From: Dawidia soli
Lineage (GTDB): Bacteria > Bacteroidota > Bacteroidia > Cytophagales > Cyclobacteriaceae
Length of the DNA: 64,000 bases
Direction of reading: 5' to 3'
Assembly: GCF_018598185.1 (NCBI RefSeq)
Contig: NZ_JAHESC010000002.1
Span: 186,001-250,000, forward strand
The notes under the pieces: generated by a model
What the model saw: the letters and a program-made list of their open reading frames with translations, nothing else
The model's database searches: none
Told to the model about the DNA's origin: nothing
Shown here: in pieces, positions 35,700-44,715 of the stretch
Position numbering within the stretch: position 1 is the stretch's first letter
Layout: every line of letters starts with the position of its first letter
Program-made: the position numbers and the translations under genes

Positions 35700-36749
35700 A
35701 TGGCGTTGAAGTCGCGTATCGCGCAAAGTAATTTTTTTACGAAAGCCCGGCATTGGGAGTATTGGCCGTTCGGCATTGTACAGTTTCCGCTGTTCATATA
35801 CTATGGCTGGCTGGCACTGCGCGCCCGGTCGTTCACCTTCTTTACAGCGTCGAACCCCGGCATTACCATGGGGGGTATGTTTGGAGAGTCCAAATATGAC
35901 GTACTGATGAAAGTGCCGGCCGCGAACCGGCCCCGGACGGCCCGCGTGAAAGGTCCCGCTACCACAGAAACGGTTGTACACTGCCTGGAAGAATATGGTT
36001 TCTCCCTTCCGGTGATCTTCAAACCCGACATCGGCGAACGCGGGTTTATGGTAAAGCGTATCTCCTCGCGGGCAGAGATCGATCTATACCTGGCTCAGAT
36101 GCCGCACGATTTTATTATCCAGGACCTGGTAGACCTGCCCGTGGAGATGGGTGTTTTTTATGTGCGCCTGCCTTCGGCGGGCCAGGGGCATGTCAACTCG
36201 GTGGTCATAAAAGAAATGCTTTCGGTCACGGGAGACGGCGTACAGACATTGCAAGCACTGATACTACAAAAAGACAGGGCGCGGCTGCAGTGGCCGGCGT
36301 TGCAACAGCGTTTTGCCGGGCGTTTGTCCGACGTGGTCCCTGCGGGAGAATCCATCGAGCTGGTATCGATCGGCAATCATTGCCTGGGGACGAAGTTCCT
36401 GGACGGTACACATTTGATCAATGACCGTTTGTCGGAAACGTTCGATACCGTGAGTAAACAGATTGAAGGCTTTTACTTCGGACGGTTCGATCTGCGGTGC
36501 GCCACGGTGGAAGACCTGTATGCGGGACGTTTCCTGGTGATGGAGCTGAACGGCTGTGGCGCCGAGCCGGCGCATATATACCACCCCGGCTTCCCGTTGT
36601 CACGGGCACTGCGTATCTTGTTCAGGCACTGGCATACGATCTTCCGCATCGCGCGGGAGAATACGGCGCGCGGTGTTTCCTACATGCCCTGGAAACAAGC
36701 CGTGGCATATTACCGGGAGTTCAAACAAAAAACGACGCCGATAGTCTGA
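35700..36749 (+). CDS. ATP-grasp family enzyme, specificity unknown
   Basis: A 349-residue protein starting at the ATG 35700. The order FSLPVIFKPDIGERGFMVKR (ATP-binding Lys, about residue 115), DFIIQDLVDLPVEMGVFYVR (about 150-169) and FLVMELNGCGAEPAHIY (about 280-296), with the metal-binding Glu/Asn, fits D-Ala-D-Ala-ligase-like ATP-grasp folds. The N-terminal domain is not a standard one. The acceptor and carboxylate substrates are unknown. The stop overlaps the start of the LysE-family gene (TGATG), suggesting that the product could be exported by that transporter. Confidence 0.78.
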   Translation: MALKSRIAQSNFFTKARHWEYWPFGIVQFPLFIYYGWLALRARSFTFFTASNPGITMGGMFGESKYDVLMKVPAANRPRTARVKGPATTETVVHCLEEYGFSLPVIFKPDIGERGFMVKRISSRAEIDLYLAQMPHDFIIQDLVDLPVEMGVFYVRLPSAGQGHVNSVVIKEMLSVTGDGVQTLQALILQKDRARLQWPALQQRFAGRLSDVVPAGESIELVSIGNHCLGTKFLDGTHLINDRLSETFDTVSKQIEGFYFGRFDLRCATVEDLYAGRFLVMELNGCGAEPAHIYHPGFPLSRALRILFRHWHTIFRIARENTARGVSYMPWKQAVAYYREFKQKTTPIV

Positions 36750-37378
36750 TGGAAGCCCTTGTCGCCTTCCTGGTGGCCTTTGCCTTTAGCTTTACAGGAT
36801 CTATACCGCCGGGCACGCTGAACCTGACCATTATACAGTTAGGCCTGGAGCATCGCCTCGTGGCGGCGCGTCGGTTTGCAATAGCCGCGGCGTTGGTGGA
36901 GTATCCCTATGCATGGCTCGCGGCCGTCTCGGGTGAATGGATCACGACGTCCACCGGCGGACTGAACGAGCTGCGCCTGGCTACGGCACTGGTTATGATC
37001 ACGCTGGGTGTGTGTGGCATCGTGTCGGCGTCAACGCCGCCGGCCCGTGTACAGCGCTCGCCCAAAAGCGGCTTTCGGAAGGGCATCGTACTGGGGATCC
37101 TCAACCCGCTGGCATTTATATACTGGCTCGGCATATCCACGTACCTGCAGGGTCAGCAGTGGATCGATCTTTCCAGCACCGTTACATTGCACAGCTATCT
37201 CGCCGGCGTGACGCTGGGCGCCTTTGCGTTGTTATTCCTGCTGGCGCATCTGGCCCGGCGGCTCGCGGTATATGTGCAGCAAAGTCATTGGCTGCGACGG
37301 CTACCGGGGTTGTTACTGACAGGCCTGGGATTGTATGCGCTGGGACAGTATCTCGCTTCGGTTATACAAGGGGTGTAA
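36749..37378 (+). CDS. LysE family exporter
   Basis: A 209-residue inner-membrane protein with about six hydrophobic segments. The N-terminus FLVAFAFSFTGSIPPGTLNL carries the PPG(P/T) motif of LysE/RhtB amino-acid exporters. It is translationally coupled to the ATP-grasp gene. It overlaps the convergent LD-carboxypeptidase gene by 17 bp. Substrate unknown. Confidence 0.85.
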   Translation: MEALVAFLVAFAFSFTGSIPPGTLNLTIIQLGLEHRLVAARRFAIAAALVEYPYAWLAAVSGEWITTSTGGLNELRLATALVMITLGVCGIVSASTPPARVQRSPKSGFRKGIVLGILNPLAFIYWLGISTYLQGQQWIDLSSTVTLHSYLAGVTLGAFALLFLLAHLARRLAVYVQQSHWLRRLPGLLLTGLGLYALGQYLASVIQGV

Positions 37379-38276
37379 TGATCGACTGCGCTGCGGTCAC
37401 CTCCAACGACACCCGGGCTCCCTGTACCCACGCCAGGTTGGGGTTCTCATGGCCGGAAGGAAAGCGGAAGGCAACCGGATAGTGGTACGCACGGGTATGG
37501 TTCAGGATGATCTGCTCGGGGGTCTCCTCGAAGGCCAGGCTCGGATCTTCTTTGATGTCGGTCATGTGGCCGATCAGGAGTCCTGCCAGGTTCGCCAGCT
37601 TGCCGGCGCGCTTCAACTGGTTGACCATGCGGTCTACGCGGTAGACCAACTCTCCTATCTCTTCGATCACCAGTATTTTCCCGTTTGTATCCAGCTCGCT
37701 GGCGGTGCCCAGGCTATCCACTAACAACGACAGGTTGCCGCCGACCAGTACGCCTTCTGCGCGGCCGGGTTTGTTGGCGGGTGCTGCCGGTGCTGTGATG
37801 GCATCGGGTTTTCCGAAGAGGGCGTTGCGCAGGCTTTCGATGGAAGGTATGCTGGCGGGGTTGGCAAAGAGTACGGGCATGGTGCCGTGGATGCTGGCGA
37901 TGCCGAGGCTTAGCAGCTTAAGCTGCAGGGCGGTGACGTCGCTGAAGCCGACGATCCACTTGGGGTGTTGCTGCAGGGTGGCATAGTTCGCGCGGTCGAT
38001 GATGCGGCCGCTGCCATAACCACCGCGGGCACAGAGAATGGCGTCGATCGTAGGATCGTCGAGGGCGGCTTGCAGGTCGGCAAGGCGCTGGTCGTCCGTG
38101 CCGGCCAGGTAGGCATGGGCCTGGCTTAACAAATTATTGGCGGGGACAACGGTCAGGCCCCAGGCGGTCAGTACCCGGCGGGCATGGCTTACGTGCTCTT
38201 CGGAGGCTCTGCGGCTGAGGGCGACGAGGGCGACCCGGGCGCCGGGTTTTAAGGGCGGTGGGATCAGGATGGACAT
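37362..38276 (-). CDS. LD-carboxypeptidase (peptidase family S66)
   Basis: A 304-residue enzyme that cleaves the terminal D-alanine from the tetrapeptide of recycled murein. ARGGYGSGRIID (about 83-94) and GFSDVTALQLKLL (about 108-120, with the catalytic Ser) are S66 hallmarks; the C-terminal FPSGHENPN supplies the catalytic His region. It is cytoplasmic by lack of a signal peptide, consistent with murein recycling. It may be transcribed from within the repeat island that precedes it. Confidence 0.93.
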   Translation of the reverse strand: MSILIPPPLKPGARVALVALSRRASEEHVSHARRVLTAWGLTVVPANNLLSQAHAYLAGTDDQRLADLQAALDDPTIDAILCARGGYGSGRIIDRANYATLQQHPKWIVGFSDVTALQLKLLSLGIASIHGTMPVLFANPASIPSIESLRNALFGKPDAITAPAAPANKPGRAEGVLVGGNLSLLVDSLGTASELDTNGKILVIEEIGELVYRVDRMVNQLKRAGKLANLAGLLIGHMTDIKEDPSLAFEETPEQIILNHTRAYHYPVAFRFPSGHENPNLAWVQGARVSLEVTAAQSIITPLV

Positions 38277-38690
38277 CCGTGCAAGTACGGGAAGTTTGCG
38301 GGTTGGGGCAAGCTTTGTATAAGGTTGCTGTATGTCGGGGATATGTCATGGATAGCTATGGGATAAGGTTGATACGGGTAATCCCTGGCGTTGGCCCGGG
38401 TGAAGCCTGGGAATGGAGCGGGCTTTCCGGAGGATTACCCGTATCAAACCCCTATCAAAGTGCTATCGAAGCACTATATAAAGGCTATCGGATTGTATCC
38501 AAAGGCACGGCCAGTACCTCAGAGGCGTATCAAAGGCACGGTTGTAGCAGTGTTGTAGCACTGTTGCGGCAGAGTTCCGGCACGGATATAGCGACCCATA
38601 AATGCGTGCGCCGGTCTAACACTGGTTCAACGATCCTGAGGCAGTGCTTTATCTATGCTGTAACCGGGCTTTGGCCTGGGAGATGATACT
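38277..38690. repeat. Gene-free island of short degenerate repeats and inverted repeats
   Basis: This stretch between the LD-carboxypeptidase and DUF1573 genes holds no convincing gene. It contains a 16-bp perfect inverted repeat (38369-38384 against 38432-38447), a hairpin AGTGCT-5 nt-AGCACT at 38459-38475, three tandem 11-mers of the type GTTGTAGCANT (38541-38573), and a run of TATC-started elements at 38452-38540. TATCCAAAGGCACGG and TATCAAAGGCACGG are near-copies. An open frame (38258-38686) crosses it and translates to a low-complexity Tyr/Ser/Arg string such as YKGYRIVSKG, which looks like an echo of the repeats. Confidence 0.6.
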
Positions 38691-38692
38691 AC

Positions 38693-38726
38693 AAAAAAGC
38701 CATTCGCTGGCTGGCGAATGGCTTTT
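38693..38726 (-). terminator. Terminator after the DUF1573 gene
   Basis: GCCATTCGC (38699-38707) and GCGAATGGC (38714-38722) form a perfect 9-bp stem with a 6-nt loop, extended by A-T pairs. On the minus strand it is followed by six T (38698-38693). Confidence 0.85.
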
Positions 38727-38748
38727 GATAGTATTGAACTAAAATTTC

Positions 38749-39291
38749 TTAGTGTGCAGCCGGGGCGTTGCCAGCCTTCGGCGTGATCATCGCCTTGAAA
38801 CGCAGCACGGTTTGTTTAGGCCAGGTGTTGGCCGTTACCGTGATGGTTTTGTTTTGAACGTTTTGTTTGCCGTTGCTGTCGAATTTGGCCTTTACATAGC
38901 CTGTGCCGCCCACGGGGATCGGCTCTTTTGAAAAATCCGGTACGGTGCAACCGCAAGAGGGTTGTGCGCCCTGAATGATCAACGGAGCTTCGCCGGTGTT
39001 TTTCACTTTGTACGTGTATTCTACGATGTCGCCTTCTTTGATGGTGCCGAAGTCGTGTTCAGTGGTTTCAAACTGGATGACCGGTAGCGGGCCTTCGGGT
39101 TTTTCTTCGGGGGCTGCAACGGTCGGGTTCGGTGCGGGTACGGTCGTACCGGCGGCCTTCTTGCCTTCTACTTCTGCCAGTCGGCTTTCCAGTTCTGCTA
39201 TTCGCTTTTCGCTGGCGCGATCTTTACATGCCGTAAAGCATACCAACACCGCTGCGAAAAATAGCATCGATTTAAAGATTGCTGTTTTCAT
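38749..39291 (-). CDS. DUF1573 lipoprotein
   Basis: A 180-residue lipoprotein (lipobox VCFTAC, Cys22). A short coiled coil (ASEKRIAELESRLAEVEGKK) and a Pro-rich linker lead to a DUF1573 immunoglobulin-like domain (about 70-175) with EHDFGTIKEGDIVEYTYKVK and the invariant PSCGCTVPDFSKEPI. It probably sits in the periplasm. In Bacteroidota it usually follows nusB, as it does here with a YtxH gene in between. Confidence 0.9.
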   Translation of the reverse strand: MKTAIFKSMLFFAAVLVCFTACKDRASEKRIAELESRLAEVEGKKAAGTTVPAPNPTVAAPEEKPEGPLPVIQFETTEHDFGTIKEGDIVEYTYKVKNTGEAPLIIQGAQPSCGCTVPDFSKEPIPVGGTGYVKAKFDSNGKQNVQNKTITVTANTWPKQTVLRFKAMITPKAGNAPAAH

Positions 39292-39329
39292 ATCCCTGCC
39301 TTCTTGATTATTGATTTTTTTGAATGTGC

Positions 39330-39641
39330 TTATTCTTTGCGGCCGCCGCGGATCTGTTCCAGCAGATCGTCTACGTCTTCGAGGAGACGCTCAGCCTTGT
39401 TTTTGGCTTCGTCCACCACCTTCTGGCCCTGCGATTTCGCTTCGCTGGTCAGCGGGGTCTCTTTGCCATCGACAAAATCGTTGATGAGGTCTTGCAGGAT
39501 CTTGCGGTATTTGTCCAGTTGGAAAGACAACTTCTCGCGTGTGTTTGATCCTTTGTCGGGCGCGTACAGGATGCCCAAAATTGCACCGGTAGCGGCGCCA
39601 GCCAGGAACGCCATCAGAAAATTTCCACTCTTTTTGCTCAT
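39330..39641 (-). CDS. YtxH domain protein
   Basis: A 103-residue protein with one N-terminal membrane helix rich in glycine and alanine (FLAGAATGAILGILYAPDKG), followed by a charged amphipathic helix. LYAPDKG is the YtxH signature. The family is stress-associated; the role is unknown. It lies 92 bp downstream of nusB. Confidence 0.85.
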   Translation of the reverse strand: MSKKSGNFLMAFLAGAATGAILGILYAPDKGSNTREKLSFQLDKYRKILQDLINDFVDGKETPLTSEAKSQGQKVVDEAKNKAERLLEDVDDLLEQIRGGRKE

Positions 39642-39733
39642 AGCACTTTCAAAGTTAGTTATCGACTTCGCGCAAATTCAAAATTTTAACAATTTTTAAC
39701 AAAGGGCCACGATAATTTTCAGTGCGGCAGCCT

Positions 39734-40873
39734 CTATTTATTGTCCATTAGACCCCGGCCGCTTTTCTTCACTACGCCAGTGTCTTTCAGCTCTTTAGCG
39801 ATCACGTCCAGAATGCCGTTGATAAATTGGCGGCTCTTCGGCGTACTGTAGTTTTTGGCGAGCTCGATGTATTCGTTGATGGTGACCTTCACGGGAATGC
39901 CCGGGAATTCCAGGAGCTCGGCGATAGCCATTTCCAGGATCATGCGGTCGGTGAGCGGCAGGCGGTCGACTTCCCAGTTACGGGTGTTGTTTGCAATCAG
40001 CTCTTTGTAGGGTTGCTCGAGGTCGCAGGCCTTGTTGTACAGCTTCTCCACAAACTCGCGGTCTTCCTCCCAGTTGATCGACAGGGTGTGCAGCTGCACC
40101 GCGCTGGCGGGTGTGCCGTCATACGATTTCACCGTCTTTTCCACCAGGCCTTTGACGATCTCTTTGTCTTCGGCCCACCGCAGCACTTCTTCTTCAAAGA
40201 ATTCGTTGATGACGGTCTTGCCCAGGATCACCTTTTTGAAGAGGTGGTTGATGAATTTTTTCTGGTCGTCCAGCGTGGGGCTCTTTTTATCCAGATAATT
40301 GAGATATTCATTATCCTGCCGCACCACGTCGCGGAACCAGCCCTTGATCTTGTCGGGCTTGTCTTGCCAGTGCCGGCCGAGCTTCAGCGCGTCTTTGCGC
40401 AGGCCTTCGTGCTGGCGCAGGGCGTTGATCCACGAGTTGCTGACAAAGTTTTTGTGACTCACTTTTTTGTCGGCTTCCGCCAGCTCGGCAAAGGCCGGGG
40501 GCAGGCTGAGCACGGCGATGTAGTGGTCGTAGATCTTTTCGATCTCGCTGATGGTGTTCTTCAGGAAGAAGTCGGTGTCTTTCTTCGCCTGCTTGTTGTA
40601 GAAGATAAAGCAATCGTTCACCGCTTTCTTGATGCGCGGGTCTTCGTGGTCAACCGAGCTCTCGAATTGCTTAAAGGCTTTTTCAAAAAGCTTTGTGGCG
40701 GTCTTCTTTTGTTGGGTAAGAGCTGCCTTGTCCTGAACTTCCATGGAGTTCAGATCGGGTGCAAAAGCATCGCTGATCTGTTCGAGGCAGAGTTCGTAGT
40801 TGGCCTCTTTGCACTGCTCGAGCGCGAACAGGCTTTGCATAACTTTAATACGGAGACTTCTTCGGTTGAGCAT
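39734..40873 (-). CDS. nusB: Transcription antitermination factor NusB, long form
   Basis: A 379-residue protein, far longer than the 140 residues of E. coli NusB. The NusB fold is at the C-terminus (about 240-365), with LTDRMILEMAIAELLEFP and TPKSRQFINGILDVIAKEL. The N-terminal half starts like NusB (MLNRRSLRIKVMQSLFALEQ) but then carries a long charged helical insertion, the usual arrangement in Bacteroidota. NusB binds boxA RNA with S10 in rRNA antitermination. Confidence 0.93.
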   Translation of the reverse strand: MLNRRSLRIKVMQSLFALEQCKEANYELCLEQISDAFAPDLNSMEVQDKAALTQQKKTATKLFEKAFKQFESSVDHEDPRIKKAVNDCFIFYNKQAKKDTDFFLKNTISEIEKIYDHYIAVLSLPPAFAELAEADKKVSHKNFVSNSWINALRQHEGLRKDALKLGRHWQDKPDKIKGWFRDVVRQDNEYLNYLDKKSPTLDDQKKFINHLFKKVILGKTVINEFFEEEVLRWAEDKEIVKGLVEKTVKSYDGTPASAVQLHTLSINWEEDREFVEKLYNKACDLEQPYKELIANNTRNWEVDRLPLTDRMILEMAIAELLEFPGIPVKVTINEYIELAKNYSTPKSRQFINGILDVIAKELKDTGVVKKSGRGLMDNK

Positions 40874-40904
40874 GGTAAAGAACGACTTCTAGTGATCTGA
40901 GGCG

Positions 40905-40935
40905 CAAAAATAGAATATCGCGGGGGGTTGGGCAA
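40905..40935 (-). promoter_or_regulatory. Promoter for nusB
   Basis: On the minus strand TTG (40935-40933), a 20-nt spacer and TATTTTTG (40912-40905), an exact -7 box, about 32 nt before the start codon. It lies just downstream of the leucine dehydrogenase terminator. Confidence 0.7.
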
Positions 40936-40953
40936 CTCAAATACCGGCCGATC

Positions 40954-40993
40954 AAAAAAAAGGCTCCCGATGGCCAGTATACCACCGGAAGCC
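40954..40993 (-). terminator. Terminator after leucine dehydrogenase gene
   Basis: Segments 40962-40973 and 40982-40993 form a 12-bp stem on the minus-strand RNA (two G-U pairs) with an 8-nt loop, followed by eight T (40961-40954). Confidence 0.85.
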
Positions 40994-41025
40994 TGGAGGG
41001 GTCTTTTGTGTCTTTCCTGTCGTGC

Positions 41026-42126
41026 TTAACGCGACATGCGGAGGCGTCCGATGTCCTGGATGCGCTTTTCGGCCAGTTGCATGGCAGCCTCTTGCGGCGA
41101 AAGTTTCTCTTGTGCGGCAAACGAGAGCGTGTTCAAACACGTGGCATAAATGTTCTCGGCTTGCTCCAGCACACGTTTACGGTTGTAGTTGCCCAGGTGC
41201 TCGTGGTATACGTTCATCAGACCGCCGGCGTTGATCAGGAAGTCGGGGGCGTAGGTTATGCTGCGGTCTACCAGCATGTAGCCATGCTTCACGTCATCTT
41301 TCAACTGGTTGTTGGCGGCACCGGCAATGACCTGACACTTCAGGCGGCCGATGGTCTCGTCGTTGATCGAAGCGCCCAGCGCGCAGGGTGCATAGATGTC
41401 CATGTCCAGGTCGTAGATCTTTTCCTGGCCCACGGTGCGCACACCATACCGGGCAGCCACTTCCTTCATGCGGTCTTCAGAGATATCGGTAATGAACACA
41501 TTGGCATTTTCTTTTACCAGGTGCTCGACAAGGTGCATTCCTACCTGGCCTACGCCCTGTACGCCGATGGTTTTATGGGCGAGGCTGTCGCTGCCAAAGG
41601 CTTTTTTCACAGCGGCTTTCATGCCGAGGTATACACCGTAGGCGGTTACCGGTGAAGGGTCGCCACCGCCACCCATCGATTCGGGCAGACCGGTAACGTG
41701 TTTGGTCTCCATGGAAATATATTCCATGTCGGCGGTCTTCATGTTTACGTCTTCGGCCGTAATGTATTTGCCGTTGAGGCTATTGACAAATTTGCCGAAG
41801 CGGCGCAGGAATGCTTCCGTCTTCATGGTCTTGGCGTCGCCCATGATGACGGCCTTTCCGCCGCCCAGGTTGATGCCGCTGATGGCGGCTTTGAAAGTCA
41901 TGCCGCGTGATAATCTCAATACGTCTGTCAATGCTTCCTGTTCCGAAGCATAATGCCACATACGGGTACCGCCCAGTGCCGGACCGAGTACGGTGTTGTG
42001 AATGGCAATGATGGCCTTCAGACCGGTGGCCTGGTCGTGGCACCATACAACCTGCTCGTGACCCAGTTGTGTGAGGGTTCCAAAGATGCTTCCTTCTTGC
42101 ACTTTTTCCAGTTCTTTGATCTCCAT
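41026..42126 (-). CDS. Leucine/valine dehydrogenase (Glu/Leu/Phe/Val dehydrogenase family)
   Basis: A 366-residue NAD-dependent branched-chain amino-acid dehydrogenase that gives the 2-oxo acid and ammonia. TVLGPALGGTRMWHY (about 45-59) and the catalytic lysine motif GINLGGGKAVIMGD (about 84-97) are clear, and GVQGVGQVGMHLVEHL (about 186-201) is the NAD-binding loop. The family includes leucine, valine and phenylalanine dehydrogenases; the length fits leucine dehydrogenase best. The branched-chain oxo acids it makes are possible substrates of the E1 enzyme at 51.8 kb, though the loci are not linked. Confidence 0.9.
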   Translation of the reverse strand: MEIKELEKVQEGSIFGTLTQLGHEQVVWCHDQATGLKAIIAIHNTVLGPALGGTRMWHYASEQEALTDVLRLSRGMTFKAAISGINLGGGKAVIMGDAKTMKTEAFLRRFGKFVNSLNGKYITAEDVNMKTADMEYISMETKHVTGLPESMGGGGDPSPVTAYGVYLGMKAAVKKAFGSDSLAHKTIGVQGVGQVGMHLVEHLVKENANVFITDISEDRMKEVAARYGVRTVGQEKIYDLDMDIYAPCALGASINDETIGRLKCQVIAGAANNQLKDDVKHGYMLVDRSITYAPDFLINAGGLMNVYHEHLGNYNRKRVLEQAENIYATCLNTLSFAAQEKLSPQEAAMQLAEKRIQDIGRLRMSR

Positions 42127-42200
42127 GCGGATTACATTTACGTTTGATTATTGTAGTTTTAATCCCCCGTTCTTGGGATACCTTTCGGCCAGGATTTAAG

Positions 42201-42208
42201 CAAAATTA
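42201..42208 (-). promoter_or_regulatory. -7 box for leucine dehydrogenase gene
   Basis: TAATTTTG on the minus strand is an exact TAnnTTTG box about 75 nt before the start. No TTG lies at normal spacing. Confidence 0.35.
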
Positions 42209-42281
42209 GCCAGTTTCAAACGTTTGCAGGAACTATTGGAAGGATATTTCGTTTAACCGGGGGGTCGCCAAATTTTTTTGC

Positions 42282-44099
42282 ATGCGAGAACTGAAGTACA
42301 TCAATAAATACCTGTATAAATACAAGTGGCATCTGGTGCTCGGCCTGGTGTTTGTCATCCTCTCCAACGTCTTTCAAATCATTCCGGCACAGCTCGTGCG
42401 CGATGCGATCGACCTGGTGGTAGACAACATCCGCATGTACCGGGGCTTGGGCCATACCGATGTACAGCAGGATTTCTTCTCGGTCTTTGCCTTCGGCATC
42501 CTGATCTACGCGGGCCTTATTTTAGTGATGGCTTTTCTGCGCGGTATATTTTTATACTTCGTGCGGCAGACGCTCATCGTCATGTCACGGTTGATCGAAT
42601 TCGACCTGAAGAACGAAGTATTCGAACACTATCAAACACTGCCGCTGAGCTTCTATCGCAAGAACAATACGGGTGACCTGATGAACCGCATTTCAGAAGA
42701 TGTAAGCCGGGTGCGGATGTACCTCGGCCCGGCAATCATGTATGGGCTGACGTTGTTCACGCTCTTCATGATGCTGATCCCGATCATGTTCAGCATCAGC
42801 CCGAAACTGACGTGGTATGCGCTCAGCCCGCTGCCGTTACTTTCCATCAGCATCTTTTTTGTCAACAACATAATCGAGCGCCGGTCGGAGCAGATCCAAA
42901 AACACCAGTCGCGGCTATCGACGTTCGTACAAGAGGCCTTCAGTGGTATACGCGTGTTGAAGTCGTTCAACCGCGAGCAGGAGTCGATGGGGCGTTTTGA
43001 AAAAGAGGTGGAGGCCTATAAACATCAATCGCTCAAGCTCACGCGCATTCAGGCCTTGTTCTTCCCGATCATTATGGGCCTGGTCGGCATCAGCACGATC
43101 CTGACGGTATATGCGGGCAGCACGGAAGTGATCAATGGCAACCTGACCTTTGGCAATATTGCCGAGTTTATCATCTATGTAAACTTGCTTACCTGGCCGG
43201 TAACGTCGTTGGGCTGGACCAGCAGCCTGGTGCAGCGCGCGGAAGCTTCGCAGAAGCGGATCAACGAGTTTCTGCGCACGCAGACCAACATCGTTTCGGA
43301 GAAAGAGCTGGTGCGCGAGATCCAGGGGAAAGTAGTGTTCAAAGATGTGGTCTTTACCTATCCGGATACCGGTATTCGCGCATTGAAAGGCGTTTCATTT
43401 TCCATCAACCCCGGCGAGTCGCTGGCGATCATCGGTACGACCGGCTCGGGCAAAAGCACGGTGGCCAACCTCGTATCGCGGCTTTATGATGCGCGCGACG
43501 GACAGATCCTCATCGATGATGTGCCGATTGCCGACTACAATCTTACCTCGCTGCGCAGCCAGATCGGCTATGTGCCGCAGGATGTATTCTTGTTCAGCGA
43601 TACGATCTTTAACAACATCGGCTTTGGTATAAAGAATCCGGATGCAGAACGCATCACGCAAGCCGCCAAAGACGCGGACGTATATAATAACATCGTCGAG
43701 TTTCCGCTGGGCTTTGAAACCCGCGTGGGGGAACGCGGCATTACGCTGTCGGGTGGGCAGAAACAGCGGGTGTCTATCGCCCGGGCCATTGTGCGTGAGC
43801 CGAAGATCCTGATGCTGGACGACGCCTTGTCGGCCGTCGATACCAAGACGGAGAACAACATTCTCGGCAGCATGCGCAGGATCATGAAAGGCCGGACCAC
43901 CATCATCATCTCACACCGCGTCTCATCGGCCAAGCTGGCCAACAAGATCATCGTGCTGGAAGACGGTGGGGTGACAGAAGAAGGCTCGCACGAGTCGCTG
44001 CTGGCGCACAACGGCGTGTACAAGGAGCTATACGACAAGCAGGTGCTGCAAGAGCGCGAGGCGAAGAAGGCCGATGCCGACCTGGATGTCAGAAATTAA
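42282..44099 (+). CDS. ABC exporter half with degenerate Walker B (MdlA/BmrC-like)
   Basis: A 605-residue fused permease-ATPase: six membrane helices (about 15-310) and an ATPase domain. Walker A GTTGSGKSTVANL, Q-loop YVPQDVFLF, signature LSGGQKQR and the switch IISHR are intact. The Walker B is ILMLDDALSAVD: residue 514, normally the catalytic Glu, is Asp. This substitution marks the degenerate subunit of heterodimeric exporters such as BmrCD, LmrCD and TM287/288. The partner is likely the gene at 45502-47274, which has the complementary defect. The ATG follows closely behind a TTTTTTTG tract, so the mRNA may have a very short leader. Confidence 0.92.
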   Translation: MRELKYINKYLYKYKWHLVLGLVFVILSNVFQIIPAQLVRDAIDLVVDNIRMYRGLGHTDVQQDFFSVFAFGILIYAGLILVMAFLRGIFLYFVRQTLIVMSRLIEFDLKNEVFEHYQTLPLSFYRKNNTGDLMNRISEDVSRVRMYLGPAIMYGLTLFTLFMMLIPIMFSISPKLTWYALSPLPLLSISIFFVNNIIERRSEQIQKHQSRLSTFVQEAFSGIRVLKSFNREQESMGRFEKEVEAYKHQSLKLTRIQALFFPIIMGLVGISTILTVYAGSTEVINGNLTFGNIAEFIIYVNLLTWPVTSLGWTSSLVQRAEASQKRINEFLRTQTNIVSEKELVREIQGKVVFKDVVFTYPDTGIRALKGVSFSINPGESLAIIGTTGSGKSTVANLVSRLYDARDGQILIDDVPIADYNLTSLRSQIGYVPQDVFLFSDTIFNNIGFGIKNPDAERITQAAKDADVYNNIVEFPLGFETRVGERGITLSGGQKQRVSIARAIVREPKILMLDDALSAVDTKTENNILGSMRRIMKGRTTIIISHRVSSAKLANKIIVLEDGGVTEEGSHESLLAHNGVYKELYDKQVLQEREAKKADADLDVRN

Positions 44100-44703
44100 C
44101 CCGGGCGCCGGTACCGCCAGAGAATTTTACAGCACCCGGGCGGTCGGCAATTTCGATGAGCAAGCTGACCTCACCAAAAAGCGTGAGGGGTATATCTTCA
44201 AAGGTATATTCCATACCGATGATGCCCTCGGGGCCGAACGTAATGTCGTTGCGGGTGTCGTTCTTAACCAACTGCGGCGGAGCATTCTCCTGGTAGTGAT
44301 ATCGTACTTTTGCGCTGCGCAGCATAGCACCAATGCCCCAATACCATTCGACTGTACCCTCTGAGGCCGGCGGGTCCATGGGGATGTTATAGTGGAACAG
44401 ATAACGCCCCAGCAGGGTAAAGGTGGATTCCACCCGGTGGCTGAGGTAACGATCGCCGTCGTAGCGGGAAAAATGATCGAACGAATTCTTATAGTAAGAG
44501 CGGTACCAGCCGTGAACACCGGAACCGAGTACAAACTCCAAAGCCTTGTTGGCAGGCAGGTAGCGCTTGTAGCTCACGCCCAGGGGATCGCCCAGGCGGA
44601 TGCCGATGCTGTTAGGGGTTTCGTTGCGCTGGGCTTGTACGGTAGGGACAAACGCCACCAGCAACAAAAATATAGCGAACACTTTTGTCAGGGACATGGT
44701 CAT
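44089..44703 (-). CDS. Outer-membrane-type beta protein, paralogue A
   Basis: A 204-residue exported protein with a signal peptide ending VQAQ. The mature chain alternates polar and hydrophobic residues and ends in a C-terminal Phe, as in outer-membrane beta-barrels. The segment IGIRLGDPLGVSYKRYLP and the later GPEGIIGMEYTFEDIPLTLF align with the neighbouring paralogue. It overlaps the stop of the convergent ABC gene by 11 bp. It probably forms one transcript with paralogue B and the second ABC gene. Function unknown. Confidence 0.72.
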   Translation of the reverse strand: MTMSLTKVFAIFLLLVAFVPTVQAQRNETPNSIGIRLGDPLGVSYKRYLPANKALEFVLGSGVHGWYRSYYKNSFDHFSRYDGDRYLSHRVESTFTLLGRYLFHYNIPMDPPASEGTVEWYWGIGAMLRSAKVRYHYQENAPPQLVKNDTRNDITFGPEGIIGMEYTFEDIPLTLFGEVSLLIEIADRPGAVKFSGGTGARVNF

Positions 44704-44715
44704 GCGATGCGTAGG

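Noticed and set aside
38258-38686. Open frame of 142 codons over the repeat island
   Set aside because: The translation mirrors the DNA repeats, begins inside the LD-carboxypeptidase gene and has no domain; kept only as part of the repeat description.
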